NCBI RefSeq assembly: GCF_017916325.1
Contig: NC_090171.1
Location: 2,031,001 to 2,095,000 of the forward strand
Origin: Leishmania martiniquensis
Taxonomy: Eukaryota > Euglenozoa > Kinetoplastea > Trypanosomatida > Trypanosomatidae
Length of the DNA: 64,000 nucleotides
Reading direction: 5' to 3'
The notes beneath the pieces were generated by a model, which saw only the letters and a program-made list of their open reading frames with translations, did no database searches and was not told the origin of the DNA. Made by a program: the position numbers and the translations under genes. Shown here piece by piece: positions 9,435 through 20,000 of this stretch; position 1 is the first letter of the stretch, and each line of letters opens with the position of its first letter.

Positions 9435-12400
9435 CTACATCTCGCGCAGATGATTGACGACGCCGCCGCGGACCGTGTACTCATTCAGTGTCTCCATTGT
9501 AATGTCACTCAGCTTCTTCGCCAGCACTCTCGGGATGGACAACGTTGTCTCCTCAGGTGCCGGGCTCACGTCAACGACCATGCGGAAGCGTTCAAGCGCC
9601 TTTTTCGAGAAGCCGTCAATGCCGTCCATTACCACGACGGCGCGGTTGGTCGCTGCATCCATGCGGCGCGCGCAGGCCTCAAAGTAGTCCATCTCGGGCC
9701 GCCAACGCAGCCCCAGTGTCTCGCCCTCCTTTCCCTCGAGGAAGCTATCGAAGATGGAGCTGCCTTTGGTGGTTTCGTTGATGACCCATCGCGCGTTCTT
9801 GCTGCCGCTGACGCACCCGACGGCGATGCCATACTGGCGGAGAAGGGAAATGAGTTGCAGCACACCCTCACGCATCGGCATGCCGTGCGTCGTCGCGTAT
9901 GAGCGGAACAGTTCCAGCTTGCGGCGGCACAAGCCGTACAGTGTGTTCGACTCCGCCGTGTCATCGATCTCGCCAGCCGGCGGCGGGTGCTGGTGGTACT
10001 TCTTGAAGATCTCGCTCAGGCCGTAAAAGGGCTTTGTATGGCGCAAGTAGGCGAGGTACAGCTCTTTCGTCATCGCGAAGTCCGAAAAGCCGTGCTGATG
10101 GAAGTGCTCCTCGAGCGTTTGTGTCCAGGCTTGGTAGTGGACGCCCTCGATGTCCTCGACGACGCTATCCAGCTCAAACACGACGCAGTCGAAGTCGAAC
10201 ACGCGAACCTCCCTGAAGAGGCGCACCGTCTCGGGATGATGCAGTCGCAGGGTGATGCGGTTGGCGCCGGCGTGGACGAGCATGAGGTCCGTCACGCCCT
10301 CTGGGGCACTGACTAACGTGTATGTCACGAGCATCTGCGTTACCAGCACGCGCACGAGACAGCCGCGGTGCCGCGCGTGAAACTCGAACTCATCCATTTC
10401 CTCACTCAGCGCGGGGTTAAAGTGCAGCACCCCTTGTGCCACACGCAGCCCGCATATGCCCACCGCCATGGAGCTCCACGACCCCGCCGCCGCGGTACAG
10501 TGGAGGCCACCACCGGAGTTGCCGATGAGGTTGTCGATGTCTACAAAGAGTGAGTCGTGGAAGTAGCTCATCGCCTTGTTCGACAGGCGCAGCTGCGCCG
10601 CCACAACGCTGAAGATGGCGAGCCTCAGCGCCGAGTCCGAAGCCGTTACGGCTTCATAAAACGTGAAATCTGCCTTTGCTTCGTCTAACGAGAACCTGTC
10701 GGGTGCGAGCATGATGGCCAGAAGCACATCTGGTATACGGCAGACCTGATGCCGATAGACCACTGTTGGGTGATACAGCGACGTCAGCGGGCCCTCCGCC
10801 CCGTCTTTCAGCGATGTCAGGTTCCAGCGCTTCTTTCGCATGAAGGACTGATCCATAGGATGAATGCGATGAGTGCCGTCGAAGGGCAACACCATCTTAG
10901 CTGCTGCTTGGTCCATCGCAATTATGTCGCTCTCCGTCATCTGCACCCGGTGCATTATGCCGCGCCACATCTCCGGGTTCTCCTGCCGCAGCATCACTGC
11001 CAACTGCACGGCCCACTGCAGATGCATCTGCGCCATCAAGTTCGTGAAGAAGTTGTTGTCAGCGACATCGTTGTACGTGTCGGGGCCTGACACCGAGCGG
11101 AGGTGAAACAAGCCCTTCTCCCACGTCCCCCACTGCAGCCACACCAGTGCTGTTGTGAAGACGAGGTCAGCGCCGCCCTCCACGAGGATGTTTGTATCGC
11201 TCGTCGCCGTCACATACTCCTTCAGCGCGTACACGACCACGGCGTTCACGAAGAGAAACGCACCACAGTACGGCGTCGGGTTCTTCTCTCCCGTGACGGT
11301 GCGATACGGAAACAAAGCGCCACGAGGCAGCGACATGTCCGCCGCGATGTCCTTCGCCTCATTCAGTGTGCGAATGCGAAACTCGAGCAGGGCGCGCGCC
11401 TTCTTTGGGCACGCGTGCGACAGAAACGGCACGATGAGGGCGTCAACGTCCCACTGCTGGACGCCCAAGAGCATGTCCCCTGCCAGGCCTCGTGTCGGAA
11501 AGCAGTAATACGGCTCGCCGCTGGCCGACATGTATGTCTGCAGGATATTGAACCGAAAGGCGCCCTGGACGTCCGCCTTCGGCTCCACTCGCACATCCGC
11601 CGTATCCCAAAAGACGTTCATGACGTAGCGGTGCTCTGCCAGCAGCCCCTCATAGCCGAGGGCCGCCACCTCCCGGGTCTGATGCGTCGCCACGTCGAGC
11701 AACTCCTCCGTCGTCGCATCCTCGTCGCCGAAGTGGCCAATGACTTTGACAAGCTCGATAATAACACCATCAGAGATGCAGCTTGTGTAGGAGGTCTCTG
11801 TTCCCCACTCCGTCTCGCGGCTGCTTGGCGTGAGAGTGGTCGGAGACACGACCGACGGGCTTGATGGCGAACCGTCACCCGATGGGCCAGCACCAGATGG
11901 AGATGTGATGAAGGCAGCGTCAGCGCTGGTGCCGCCTTGGGCTGAGGAGCTGAGATCTGTGGGCGGGAAGTTCGGCATGCCAGCGGGGTACGAGCGGGAC
12001 GTGCACCTCTCGACGGACACGATCGCGAGATGGCGGCAACTATTGCGCGTTCGCACCAGCACCACACTCATGGCATCTTGAATGTTTGACTGCGTGAGCA
12101 TTGTCTCGACGTCGTACTCGGCGGCCGAGAGGTACGTGCGCGATATGAGGCGTACGTCCGTGTTGCGTGCGTTTCGCACGCTCATCTTGTAGTGCATGAC
12201 GGAGATGTTCTTGCGCGCCGCTGAAACAAAGCGGCGTGTCTCAATGGTGATTTCGCGGTGCTGCTGATTAGAGGACCACACAAAGCGGCGGTATAGCTCC
12301 CCGGTGCGCAGGTCAAGCCGACGAGTGTGACTCCGAGTCGGGCCTCGTGAGGCGCTAATGTGTTCGCCGCTAAGGAAGGCGTCGACACAGAAGGCATCTG

Positions 12401-12899
12401 GCGTGCGCAGACGGTACCCCTCCTTTGTGGCGATGCCGACGGAGAACGAACGCGGATGCATGAGAGGACGCTGATCATAAAATCCAGAAAAGTACACCCC
12501 CCGTAGCCCACGGCGGCTTACGGTGCTGCTGTCGCCATCCTCACCGCCGTGCGCATGGAAGTGACGGCACTCGTTCTCATCCATCAAGGGCGAAGCCCGA
12601 TCCTTGCCGTCGCTGAGCAGACCATCACCACTTCGATGGCTATGCGTATGCGCGCGGTGGCGACTAGCACGCAGATTGTACCGGTCGTGGCGGTTCTGAC
12701 CCGCCTCCGTCTCCTCTGCGTGCCCGCGCACGCCGACGAGGCCGTTGCCGAGAGAAAAGAGGGTTTCACTCACCAGCGCCTGACTTCCCACCGGCAAGGT
12801 GTCTTCACGCAACTCCCATCGATCGACCTTGATGGCCGCGCCGATGCGACATCCGGCAGACGCGCCGCCAGTGCCGTCTTCTATTGCCTTCGATGACAT
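9435..12899 (-). CDS. Glycoside hydrolase 65 (disaccharide phosphorylase-like) fused to a HAD beta-phosphoglucomutase-like domain
   Basis: 1,154 residues from ATG 12899; an upstream TTG at 12917 is not used. The GH65 part has ETLFSLGNGLVGVRG (45-59), the (alpha/alpha)6 barrel segments RGALFPYR and PTPYCGAF, and GPDTYNDVADNNFFTN around 605-620. GH65 enzymes phosphorolyse maltose, trehalose or kojibiose and yield beta-glucose-1-phosphate. The C-terminal HAD domain (about 895-1150) has FDFDCVVFELD with Asp902/Asp904 as motif I, VSGSKNARWV as the Ser motif and VVVMDGIDG as motif IV. It resembles beta-phosphoglucomutase, which converts that product to glucose-6-phosphate. The oddities are at the GH65 active site. 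The catalytic acid Glu of GPDEY is Thr608, and the glucose-binding FWDTE motif reads QWDVD (Trp483). The phosphorylase half may be inactive or repurposed, while the HAD half keeps its aspartates. The Ser/Pro-rich stretch around 315-365 looks like a disordered insert. Confidence 0.85.
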   Translation of the reverse strand: MSSKAIEDGTGGASAGCRIGAAIKVDRWELREDTLPVGSQALVSETLFSLGNGLVGVRGHAEETEAGQNRHDRYNLRASRHRAHTHSHRSGDGLLSDGKDRASPLMDENECRHFHAHGGEDGDSSTVSRRGLRGVYFSGFYDQRPLMHPRSFSVGIATKEGYRLRTPDAFCVDAFLSGEHISASRGPTRSHTRRLDLRTGELYRRFVWSSNQQHREITIETRRFVSAARKNISVMHYKMSVRNARNTDVRLISRTYLSAAEYDVETMLTQSNIQDAMSVVLVRTRNSCRHLAIVSVERCTSRSYPAGMPNFPPTDLSSSAQGGTSADAAFITSPSGAGPSGDGSPSSPSVVSPTTLTPSSRETEWGTETSYTSCISDGVIIELVKVIGHFGDEDATTEELLDVATHQTREVAALGYEGLLAEHRYVMNVFWDTADVRVEPKADVQGAFRFNILQTYMSASGEPYYCFPTRGLAGDMLLGVQQWDVDALIVPFLSHACPKKARALLEFRIRTLNEAKDIAADMSLPRGALFPYRTVTGEKNPTPYCGAFLFVNAVVVYALKEYVTATSDTNILVEGGADLVFTTALVWLQWGTWEKGLFHLRSVSGPDTYNDVADNNFFTNLMAQMHLQWAVQLAVMLRQENPEMWRGIMHRVQMTESDIIAMDQAAAKMVLPFDGTHRIHPMDQSFMRKKRWNLTSLKDGAEGPLTSLYHPTVVYRHQVCRIPDVLLAIMLAPDRFSLDEAKADFTFYEAVTASDSALRLAIFSVVAAQLRLSNKAMSYFHDSLFVDIDNLIGNSGGGLHCTAAAGSWSSMAVGICGLRVAQGVLHFNPALSEEMDEFEFHARHRGCLVRVLVTQMLVTYTLVSAPEGVTDLMLVHAGANRITLRLHHPETVRLFREVRVFDFDCVVFELDSVVEDIEGVHYQAWTQTLEEHFHQHGFSDFAMTKELYLAYLRHTKPFYGLSEIFKKYHQHPPPAGEIDDTAESNTLYGLCRRKLELFRSYATTHGMPMREGVLQLISLLRQYGIAVGCVSGSKNARWVINETTKGSSIFDSFLEGKEGETLGLRWRPEMDYFEACARRMDAATNRAVVVMDGIDGFSKKALERFRMVVDVSPAPEETTLSIPRVLAKKLSDITMETLNEYTVRGGVVNHLREM

Positions 12900-14068
12900 T
12901 ACCCATGAACGAAGCAAACGAGGAAATCACCCGAGAAGCGGGGCGGCACAGACACCGCATAAGACGGGAAAAAACGAAACGACTTCCTCCCAAAGATAAG
13001 CGCCGAGAGGAGTGGGCAGACGGCAACAGACAGCAGCTCGCCGATCCGAGCAAAGGCCTGTAAGTATGTGTGTGTGTGTGTATGTGTGTGTGTGTGTATG
13101 TGTGTGTGTGTGTCTTTCCGCAGTACAGCTGCTATCGAGGTTCCTGCACGCACACACAACAATATAGTCGCTGGTAGGGTCTCTACGCGTGCTCGGAACG
13201 CAAGGATGCGACAGAGGTGCGCGAGACGATGGAAAACGAGAATGGCACAGGCGATGAGGGGGGAGGAGATACACACAGATGCTGAGTATTGCACACGTGA
13301 GTCGGTGGGGGACGGGGAGGAGAGGGGAGAGAGAGAGCAGCCACGGCGCAGACATGAGAAATCACCGCGGCACATACAAAAAAAAGAAAATACGAAATGA
13401 CGGAAACCGGAATGCGCCGTCGGCCGGCGTGCGGCGAAGAGGGACAAGGGAAGAGAAGGTGACAACGCGGACGGCAGGTGATTTGGGGCATAGTGAGGGC
13501 AGCAGCCTACCTGAAGGCCCAGAGGGAGAAGCGGGGAGACTAGCGCAGAGACGAGGGCGCCCTTGAAAGAAGCGGCGCGTAGTGGCACTGAGGCGACTCG
13601 CTCGAGGCAGGGTGAAGCGCCTCAAATGCTCGGCGAAACAGGCTCTTGTCACTCCATCCTCAAGCTGAAGCTCTTGCGATCAACTCTGCCAGCGCACCCT
13701 TCTGCAGAAAAGCACTCTACGCGCCTACTTAGGCGTGAATACGGCAAGGATAGGAGCATCGCAAGCCCACCGCAGAGGTCTTTGATCTACATCTTGTACA
13801 AAGCACTCACATGCTTCGAAGCGGTATTAGATCGCTCTCGAGCGCGGCTGGGCCTGCGCTTAAAGGCCTCATTCTCTTCACCGCTATCGCCACAGCGAAG
13901 CTGGAAAAAAATACGCTCATCATACCATAGCAAAGATTGATGTAACACACAAGTACACAAACAGCTGAGGTTTTCCTTCCGAAAACGAGGATAGGCTCCA
14001 GGCACGCCCTAACTGCCTCATCGGAAGAGACTAAGCACAGAATCCATCGAGGCCCCGCGCAGATGCGG
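12900..14068. other. Gene-free spacer with GT microsatellite
   Basis: About 1.2 kb between the giant repeat gene stop and the GH65 fusion start. It contains an interrupted (TG)n tract at about 13064-13113. A pyrimidine-rich stretch in the transcript around 13300-13345 is a plausible acceptor or polyadenylation context. No believable gene. Confidence 0.6.
13064..13113. repeat. Interrupted (TG)n microsatellite
   Basis: Alternating TG with two TA interruptions over about 50 bp in the presumed leader of the GH65 fusion gene. (GT)n tracts of this kind are common in Leishmania intergenic DNA. Confidence 0.85.
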
Positions 14069-17000
14069 CTAGTTTCGTGGAGTGGAGGTCCCGAGGTGTG
14101 GGGCACCTGGCGACATGGCAGATGCCGGCCGTGGCCTTGGCGGACGCATTGTTTCGTGGATGTGATCTCTCAACTTCGTGAATCGATGCGTGATGGTTTC
14201 TCGATCGGCGCCATACTTCATGGCGAGCTCACGCGCCTGTAGGTCGAGGTAGCTGTCGAGCTCGCGAAGGCTCTCCTCGAGTTTGAAATCCTCCTGCAAC
14301 TTGAACTGTACACGGCGGCGCAACTCTATTATCGTCTCCTCTGCAGCCACCTGCTCTTGTGACAGATGGTGATACTGTGCAGTGAGGTCTTGCCATTCCG
14401 TTGTCAGAGCGCGAACGCGCTCCTCCTGCTGTTTCAGCAAAGACTGTAGGCCGTACAAAATGGCCCTCTCCTCTCGTACCCGCCACTCCTCAAGCACTGC
14501 AGCGGCGTCTTGGCGAGCAGACACCGTCGCGCCCGCGTCATCGAGGGCGTCGGCAGCGGTGAACGAGGTCACGTCGACTCGCCCACCGTGGCGATGGATA
14601 GTCTCCACCAAGGCGTCCATGAAGGCAGGAAGACGCTGAGCTCGGTCTTGGAGTAGATCGTAGCCAACGCGCAACGATCGCAGATTAGCCACGAAACCCT
14701 GTAGCCATTCCACAAAGGCACTCGGGCGCAGAGCCGCGAACGAGACTCGTACACACCCAGATGTGTCTTGCAGCACCTCGGACACAACATCGGCTAAGAA
14801 ATCCTTCATGGAGGTGCATTTGGCATCCACCATGGTGCTGACCAGCTGGAGGGTCGCCGTCACAGTGTCGGCGAAGCAAGGAGACGCTGTGCTGTTGCCC
14901 TGAAGCGTAACCACAGGAATCCGTGACGTAGCCCTGACAAAGACTGCAGAAGTAGCGGCCTCCCCACCAAAATGCCCACGTAGGGAAGCATAAACTGCGA
15001 GCAGGTCGGCATGGGTACGCCGCAGTCGATCAGCGGCGTCAACAACAAGCTGAGCCGCATGCCTCGCCTCTGCTTCCATCGAGAGAGCCTCGACTGCGTC
15101 AGACGCCGCAGTCCTTGCCCCGCTGCCACCGAAGCAATCTGCGGATTCCTCCACTAGCTGAGGAAGGAGGGCTGTTCGGAACGCCTGCCACAGATTCAAA
15201 ACAGCCGTAGTAGCCTGCGAATTCGCTCCTCCTCGATCTCGTATCTCAATCTTCAATGGACTGGACGCCGCCTTTGCAGCACTGCCATCCTCCGCTCTTC
15301 CGGCCAGCAGATCTACAAGGTAAGAAATGCCATCTAAGCAGTCCGCCGGCGTGTCTTTGTCGAGCTGGTGTGACTCCCGTTCTCCGAGCACTGCGGTAGC
15401 TGTGCGATTCACCGCCGAGAAGGTTTCAAGTACGTGACGGCACAGCTCCTCATACCGCCACTTCACGCTACCAACAGCCTCCGCCTGCGATGTGAAAGAT
15501 TCAATATACTCCATTGGAGCCCTTCCAAAGCCGCCGAACAGCTCTCTTCGACAAAAACCCGTCTCCACATGCACCTCGCCATGATTGATCTGTTCACCAA
15601 CCTCCTCTTGATGATACGATGAAAAGGACCCTACAGCCTCCATTGCTAACACACCATCGTTCACGCACTTCCTTCGACCTTCGCGTACAGCCGCCATTAC
15701 CTTTAACGTTGACTTATGCGACTCCGACATACAAACACTCGAAGCACCGCGCTGAACCGCCACCCTCTCACGATAAGATTCCGCCGCTGCAAATTCGTCC
15801 GCGTCGCGCAGCTTCTCGTCGCGGTCCGCCACCACCTGCTGCTGCTCGGCGCTCGCCGCCTGCAGCGCCGCCTCCATCTCGCGCACGCGCTCCTCGGCGG
15901 CAGCCACCTCTGCGCGCAGTGCACGCTCGCGCGCCGCGGCGTCGGCAGCCGCACGCCCAATCGCCGCTGCGGCAGGCTCCGACGGCGATACCTCCGTCCC
16001 CAGCGCAGCAAGCGCGCCGGCAACGCTGTCGGACAGCTCCCGCCGCGCGGCAGCCGTCTCCGCCAGCCGCTCGTCCGCGTCGCGCAGCTTCTCGTCGCGG
16101 TCCGCCACCACCTGCTGCTGCTCGGCGCTCGCCGCCTGCAGCGCCGCCTCCATCTCGCGCACGCGCTCCTCGGCGGCAGCCACCTCTGCGCGCAGTGCAC
16201 GCTCGCGCGCCGCGGCGTCGGCAGCCGCACGCCCAATCGCCGCTGCGGCAGGCTCCGATGGCGACACCTCCGTTCCCAGCGCAGCAAGCGCGCCGGCAAC
16301 GCTGTCGGACAGCTCCCGCCGCGCGGCAGCCGTCTCCGCCAGCCGCTCGTCCGCGTCGCGCAGCTTCTCGTCGCGGTCCGCCACCACCTGCTGCTGCTCG
16401 GCGCTCGCCGCCTGCAGCGCCGCCTCCATCTCGCGCACGCGCTCCTCGGCGGCAGCCACCTCTGCGCGCAGTGCACGCTCGCGCGCCGCGGCGTCGGCAG
16501 CCGCACGCCCAATCGCCGCTGCGGCAGGCTCCGACGGCGATACCTCCGTCCCCAGCGCAGCAAGCGCGCCGGCAACGCTGTCGGACAGCTCCCGCCGCGC
16601 GGCAGCCGTCTCCGCCAGCCGCTCGTCCGCGTCGCGCAGCTTCTCGTCGCGGTCCGCCACCACCTGCTGCTGCTCGGCGCTCGCCGCCTGCAGCGCCGCC
16701 TCCATCTCGCGCACGCGCTCCTCGGCGGCAGCCACCTCTGCGCGCAGTGCACGCTCGCGCGCCGCGGCGTCGGCAGCCGCACGCCCAATCGCCGCTGCGG
16801 CAGGCTCCGATGGCGACACCTCCGTCCCCAGCGCAGCAAGCGCGCCGGCAACGCTGTCGGACAGCTCCCGCCGCGCGGCAGCCGTCTCCGCCAGCCGCTC
16901 GTCCGCGTCGCGCAGCTTCTCGTCGCGGTCCGCCACCACCTGCTGCTGCTCGGCGCTCGCCGCCTGCAGCGCCGCCTCCATCTCGCGCACGCGCTCCTCG

Positions 17001-20000
17001 GCGGCAGCCACCTCTGCGCGCAGTGCACGCTCGCGCGCCGCGGCGTCGGCAGCCGCACGCCCAATCGCCGCTGCGGCAGGCTCCGACGGCGACACCTCCG
17101 TCCCCAGCGCAGCAAGCGCGCCGGCAACGCTGTCGGACAGCTCCCGCCGCGCGGCAGCCGTCTCCGCCAGCCGCTCGTCCGCGTCGCGCAGCTTCTCGTC
17201 GCGGTCCGCCACCACCTGCTGCTGCTCGGCGCTCGCCGCCTGCAGCGCCGCCTCCATCTCGCGCACGCGCTCCTCGGCGGCAGCCACCTCTGCGCGCAGT
17301 GCACGCTCGCGCGCCGCGGCGTCGGCAGCCGCACGCCCAATCGCCGCTGCGGCAGGCTCCGACGGCGATACCTCCGTCCCCAGCGCAGCAAGCGCGCCGG
17401 CAACGCTGTCGGACAGCTCCGCCGCGCGGCAGCCGTCTCCGCCAGCCGCTCGTCCGCGTCGCGCAGCTTCTCGTCGCGGTCCGCCACCACCTGCTGCTGC
17501 TCGGCGCTCGCCGCCTGCAGCGCCGCCTCCATCTCGCGCACGCGCTCCTCGGCGGCAGCCACCTCTGCGCGCAGTGCACGCTCGCGCGCCGCGGCGTCGG
17601 CAGCCGCACGCCCAATCGCCGCTGCGGCAGGCTCCGACGGCGACACCTCCGTCCCCAGCGCAGCAAGCGCGCCGGCAACGCTGTCGGACAGCTCCGCCGC
17701 GCGGCAGCCGTCTCCGCCAGCCGCTCGTCCGCGTCGCGCAGCTTCTCGTCGCGGTCCGCCACCACCTGCTGCTGCTCGGCGCTCGCCGCCTGCAGCGCCG
17801 CCTCCATCTCGCGCACGCGCTCCTCGGCGGCAGCCACCTCTGCGCGCAGTGCACGCTCGCGCGCCGCGGCGTCGGCAGCCGCACGCCCAATCGCCGCTGC
17901 GGCAGGCTCCGACGGCGACACCTCCGTCCCCAGCGCAGCAAGCGCGCCGGCAACGCTGTCGGACAGCTCCCGCCGCGCGGCAGCCGTCTCCGCCAGCCGC
18001 TCGTCCGCGTCGCGCAGCTTCTCGTCGCGGTCCGCCACCACCTGCTGCTGCTCGGCGCTCGCCGCCTGCAGCGCCGCCTCCATCTCGCGCACGCGCTCCT
18101 CGGCGGCAGCCACCTCTGCGCGCAGTGCACGCTCGCGCGCCGCGGCGTCGGCAGCCGCACGCCCAATCGCCGCTGCGGCAGGCTCCGACGGCGATACCTC
18201 CGTCCCCAGCGCAGCAAGCGCGCCGGCAACGCTGTCGGACAGCTCCGCCGCGCGGCAGCCGTCTCCGCCAGCCGCTCGTCCGCGTCGCGCAGCTTCTCGT
18301 CGCGGTCCGCCACCACCTGCTGCTGCTCGGCGCTCGCCGCCTGCAGCGCCGCCTCCATCTCGCGCACGCGCTCCTCGGCGGCAGCCACCTCTGCGCGCAG
18401 TGCACGCTCGCGCGCCGCGGCGTCGGCAGCCGCACGCCCAATCGCCGCTGCGGCAGGCTCCGACGGCGATACCTCCGTCCCCAGCGCAGCAAGCGCGCCG
18501 GCAACGCTGTCGGACAGCTCCCGCCGCGCGGCAGCCGTCTCCGCCAGCCGCTCGTCCGCGTCGCGCAGCTTCTCGTCGCGGTCCGCCACCACCTGCTGCT
18601 GCTCGGCGCTCGCCGCCTGCAGCGCCGCCTCCATCTCGCGCACGCGCTCCTCGGCGGCAGCCACCTCTGCGCGCAGTGCACGCTCGCGCGCCGCGGCGTC
18701 GGCAGCCGCACGCCCAATCGCCGCTGCGGCAGGCTCCGACGGCGATACCTCCGTCCCCAGCGCAGCAAGCGCGCCGGCAACGCTGTCGGACAGCTCCGCC
18801 GCGCGGCAGCCGTCTCCGCCAGCCGCTCGTCCGCGTCGCGCAGCTTCTCGTCGCGGTCCGCCACCACCTGCTGCTGCTCGGCGCTCGCCGCCTGCAGCGC
18901 CGCCTCCATCTCGCGCACGCGCTCCTCGGCGGCAGCCACCTCTGCGCGCAGTGCACGCTCGCGCGCCGCGGCGTCGGCAGCCGCACGCCCAATCGCCGCT
19001 GCGGCAGGCTCCGACGGCGATACCTCCGTCCCCAGCGCAGCAAGCGCGCCGGCAACGCTGTCGGACAGCTCCGCCGCGCGGCAGCCGTCTCCGCCAGCCG
19101 CTCGTCCGCGTCGCGCAGCTTCTCGTCGCGGTCCGCCACCACCTGCTGCTGCTCGGCGCTCGCCGCCTGCAGCGCCGCCTCCATCTCGCGCACGCGCTCC
19201 TCGGCGGCAGCCACCTCTGCGCGCAGTGCACGCTCGCGCGCCGCGGCGTCGGCAGCCGCACGCCCAATCGCCGCTGCGGCAGGCTCCGACGGCGACACCT
19301 CCGTCCCCAGCGCAGCAAGCGCGCCGGCAACGCTGTCGGACAGCTCCCGCCGCGCGGCAGCCGTCTCCGCCAGCCGCTCGTCCGCGTCGCGCAGCTTCTC
19401 GTCGCGGTCCGCCACCACCTGCTGCTGCTCGGCGCTCGCCGCCTGCAGCGCCGCCTCCATCTCGCGCACGCGCTCCTCGGCGGCAGCCACCTCTGCGCGC
19501 AGTGCACGCTCGCGCGCCGCGGCGTCGGCAGCCGCACGCCCAATCGCCGCTGCGGCAGGCTCCGACGGCGACACCTCCGTCCCCAGCGCAGCAAGCGCGC
19601 CGGCAACGCTGTCGGACAGCTCCGCCGCGCGGCAGCCGTCTCCGCCAGCCGCTCGTCCGCGTCGCGCAGCTTCTCGTCGCGGTCCGCCACCACCTGCTGC
19701 TGCTCGGCGCTCGCCGCCTGCAGCGCCGCCTCCATCTCGCGCACGCGCTCCTCGGCGGCAGCCACCTCTGCGCGCAGTGCACGCTCGCGCGCCGCGGCGT
19801 CGGCAGCCGCACGCCCAATCGCCGCTGCGGCAGGCTCCGACGGCGATACCTCCGTCCCCAGCGCAGCAAGCGCGCCGGCAACGCTGTCGGACAGCTCCGC
19901 CGCGCGGCAGCCGTCTCCGCCAGCCGCTCGTCCGCGTCGCGCAGCTTCTCGTCGCGGTCCGCCACCACCTGCTGCTGCTCGGCGCTCGCCGCCTGCAGCG

